Made by a program: the position numbers and the translations under genes. This document shows positions 62,950-64,000 of a stretch of 64,000 nt of DNA, one piece after another; positions within the stretch are counted from its first letter, which is position 1, and each line of letters opens with the position of its first letter. The notes under the pieces were generated by a model. It was not told where the DNA came from. It saw only the letters and a list, made by a program, of their open reading frames with translations, and made no database searches. The stretch is from Bacteroidia bacterium (GTDB lineage: Bacteria > Bacteroidota > Bacteroidia > J057), in the NCBI GenBank assembly GCA_030430205.1, contig JAUIGE010000007.1, positions 146,453-210,452 on the forward strand, in the 5' to 3' direction.

Positions 62950-63812
62950 CCCCCTCCCCCCTTCTCCGCATCGCCATTCAAAAAAGCGGTCGCCTCAGCG
63001 AGAAAAGCCAACAGCTTCTTCAATCCTGCGGCATCAGCCTGAGCAATGGCTCCCGCAAACTTAAAATGAAAGCCAGCAATTTTCCGCTGGAAGTGCTTTT
63101 TCTCCGTGATGACGACATCCCGCAATATGTCAGCGAAGGCGTAGCCGATATAGGAGTGGTTGGCGAAAATGTAATGATTGAGAAAAACAAAGAAGTTCAA
63201 AAAATAGAGCCTTTGGGATTTGGAAAATGCCGCCTTTCCCTGGCCGTGCGGCGTGAGATTGCCTACTCAGGCGCAGATTGGCTTGAAGGAAAAAAGATTG
63301 CTACCAGCTATCCGCATATCCTGCGTCAGTACCTGAAGGAAAAGGGCGTAAGAGCCGAAATAGAAGAAATCAGCGGTAGCGTAGAGATCGCTCCCGGCAT
63401 AGGTCTCGCAGACGCTGTCTGCGACATCGTCAGCACTGGCAGCACGCTGCTCATGAACGGCCTCAAAGAGGCCGAAACAGTCATAACAAGCCAGGCTGTG
63501 CTGATCGCCAGCCCTCAACTGAATGAAGCAAAACAAGCTTTGCTCAACAAACTCCTCTTCCGCATCCGCGCTGTCAACACAGCCCAACAAAACAAATACA
63601 TCCTGCTCAACGCGCCCAACAGCGCGATTCAAACCATCTCAAACATCCTACCGGGCATGAAAAGCCCCAGCATCCTCCCCCTGGCCGAACCCGGCTGGAG
63701 CAGCCTGCATAGCGTCGTCAAAGAAGACGAATTCTGGGAGGTGATTGACCGGCTGAAAGCCGCTGGTGCAGAGGGTATTTTGGTTTGTCCGATTGAGAAG
63801 ATGGTTTTGTGA
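62892..63812 (+). CDS. hisG: ATP phosphoribosyltransferase, long form
   Basis: HisG catalyses the first step of histidine synthesis, joining ATP and PRPP. The protein matches the long form from LLRIAIQKSGRLSEKS on: YVSEGVADIGVVGENVM, KKIATSYPHILRQYL, ISGSVEIAPGIGLADAVCDIVSTGSTL with the PRPP loop, and a C-terminal ACT-like regulatory domain (about 230-306) for histidine feedback. The first 24 residues (MTPKTQNPKPKTQNPKPEPP...) are translated heptamer repeat plus a proline run and have no counterpart in the family. No other ATG lies between the array and the core, so this start is probably real and the native N-terminus was replaced. It should be the first gene of the his operon. A second array follows its stop directly. 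Confidence 0.93.
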   Translation: MTPKTQNPKPKTQNPKPEPPPSPLLRIAIQKSGRLSEKSQQLLQSCGISLSNGSRKLKMKASNFPLEVLFLRDDDIPQYVSEGVADIGVVGENVMIEKNKEVQKIEPLGFGKCRLSLAVRREIAYSGADWLEGKKIATSYPHILRQYLKEKGVRAEIEEISGSVEIAPGIGLADAVCDIVSTGSTLLMNGLKEAETVITSQAVLIASPQLNEAKQALLNKLLFRIRAVNTAQQNKYILLNAPNSAIQTISNILPGMKSPSILPLAEPGWSSLHSVVKEDEFWEVIDRLKAAGAEGILVCPIEKMVL

Positions 63813-63875
63813 GAGGCGAGAGCAGAGAGCAGAGAGCAGAGAGGCGAGAGCAGAGAGCAGAGAGCAGAGAGGCGA
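63813..63875. repeat. Heptanucleotide array directly after hisG
   Basis: Nine heptamers in register, starting at the base after the hisG stop: GAGGCGA then three GAGCAGA, the whole 28-base block twice, then one more GAGGCGA. On the other strand these are CTC-type units (for example CTCTGCT), close to the CTCTGTT units at 5440. Confidence 0.92.
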
Positions 63876-63934
63876 TGCGAATCCCTGATTAGTGTTGACC
63901 GCTTTGGTGAAAATAAATAGGATTATTAATAAGT

Positions 63935-63950
63935 GGACAAGTGCTTGTCC
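63935..63950. promoter_or_regulatory. Perfect 16-base palindrome, possible operator
   Basis: GGACAAGTGCTTGTCC is a perfect palindrome, next to CGGTCGTT, in the AT-rich gap after hisG. Its size and symmetry fit a dimeric repressor site such as that of a TetR-type protein, but no T run follows and the controlled gene would lie beyond the window. Confidence 0.35.
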
Positions 63951-64000
63951 GGTCGTTCTTTTCCATGAGATTCAAGGTAGCTTTTTTTCTTGATTTGGCT

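Overview
The window is a piece of a Bacteroidota chromosome. The evidence is two TonB-receptor/DUF4249 lipoprotein pairs, secreted proteins ending in type IX secretion (T9SS) sorting domains, a giant PKD protein with a CHU_C-type end, a fused alpha-beta E1 dehydrogenase, DUF3667, a membrane-anchored AraC regulator, and several promoters of the Bacteroidota form TTG-N18-TAnnTTTG. The overall flavour (heptamer arrays, FG-GAP/T9SS proteins, CarB without its allosteric domain) suggests Saprospiria, but the class is a guess.

Layout. 1-2.8 kb: a nucleotidyltransferase diverging from an HD-hydrolase/Pycsar-effector-like membrane protein, then an intact xisI behind an internally deleted xisH. 2.9-6.4 kb: a lipoprotein, a GT39-like glycosyltransferase, a PspC/zinc-ribbon protein and an M48-like protein that has lost a zinc ligand. 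6.4-11.1 kb (minus strand): FecR - STN-TonB receptor - DUF4249. 11.2-21.1 kb: accessory envelope and secreted proteins, including a TIGR03032 protein, an FG-GAP/T9SS protein, a tandem pair of secreted paralogues, a heavily deleted sortilin-like/BNR pseudogene and two outer-membrane proteins. 22.9-31.1 kb: a GMC oxidoreductase with its small subunit and a VioB-like ferritin-fold protein, an AraC-type membrane regulator, then a second TonB receptor/DUF4249 pair. 31-43 kb: mostly core genes (phnA, tRNA-His, truA, a hybrid kinase with a response regulator, a glmM-type mutase, an ACC-deaminase-like enzyme, hppA, an MBL hydrolase). 43.3-49.8 kb: a 2146-residue PKD/FN3 surface protein. 49.8-63.8 kb: a rel/spoT gene, tRNA-Leu, tig, fused E1, DUF3667, a PAS-GAF kinase, carB and hisG.

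Three things stand out. First, hisG sits behind a 19-residue peptide containing HHIHHH and a strong intrinsic terminator, a textbook histidine attenuator. Second, four arrays of degenerate heptanucleotides (CYC plus four variable bases) sit exactly in gene borders at 1-91, 5419-5509, 62887-62949 and 63813-63875. One supplies the apparent start and N-terminus of hisG, and one supplies the stop codon of the first gene. Third, two genes (xisH and the sortilin-like gene) have decayed by internal deletion with both ends kept. No transposase, integrase, phage gene or CRISPR array is recognisable, and no complete known defence system is present.
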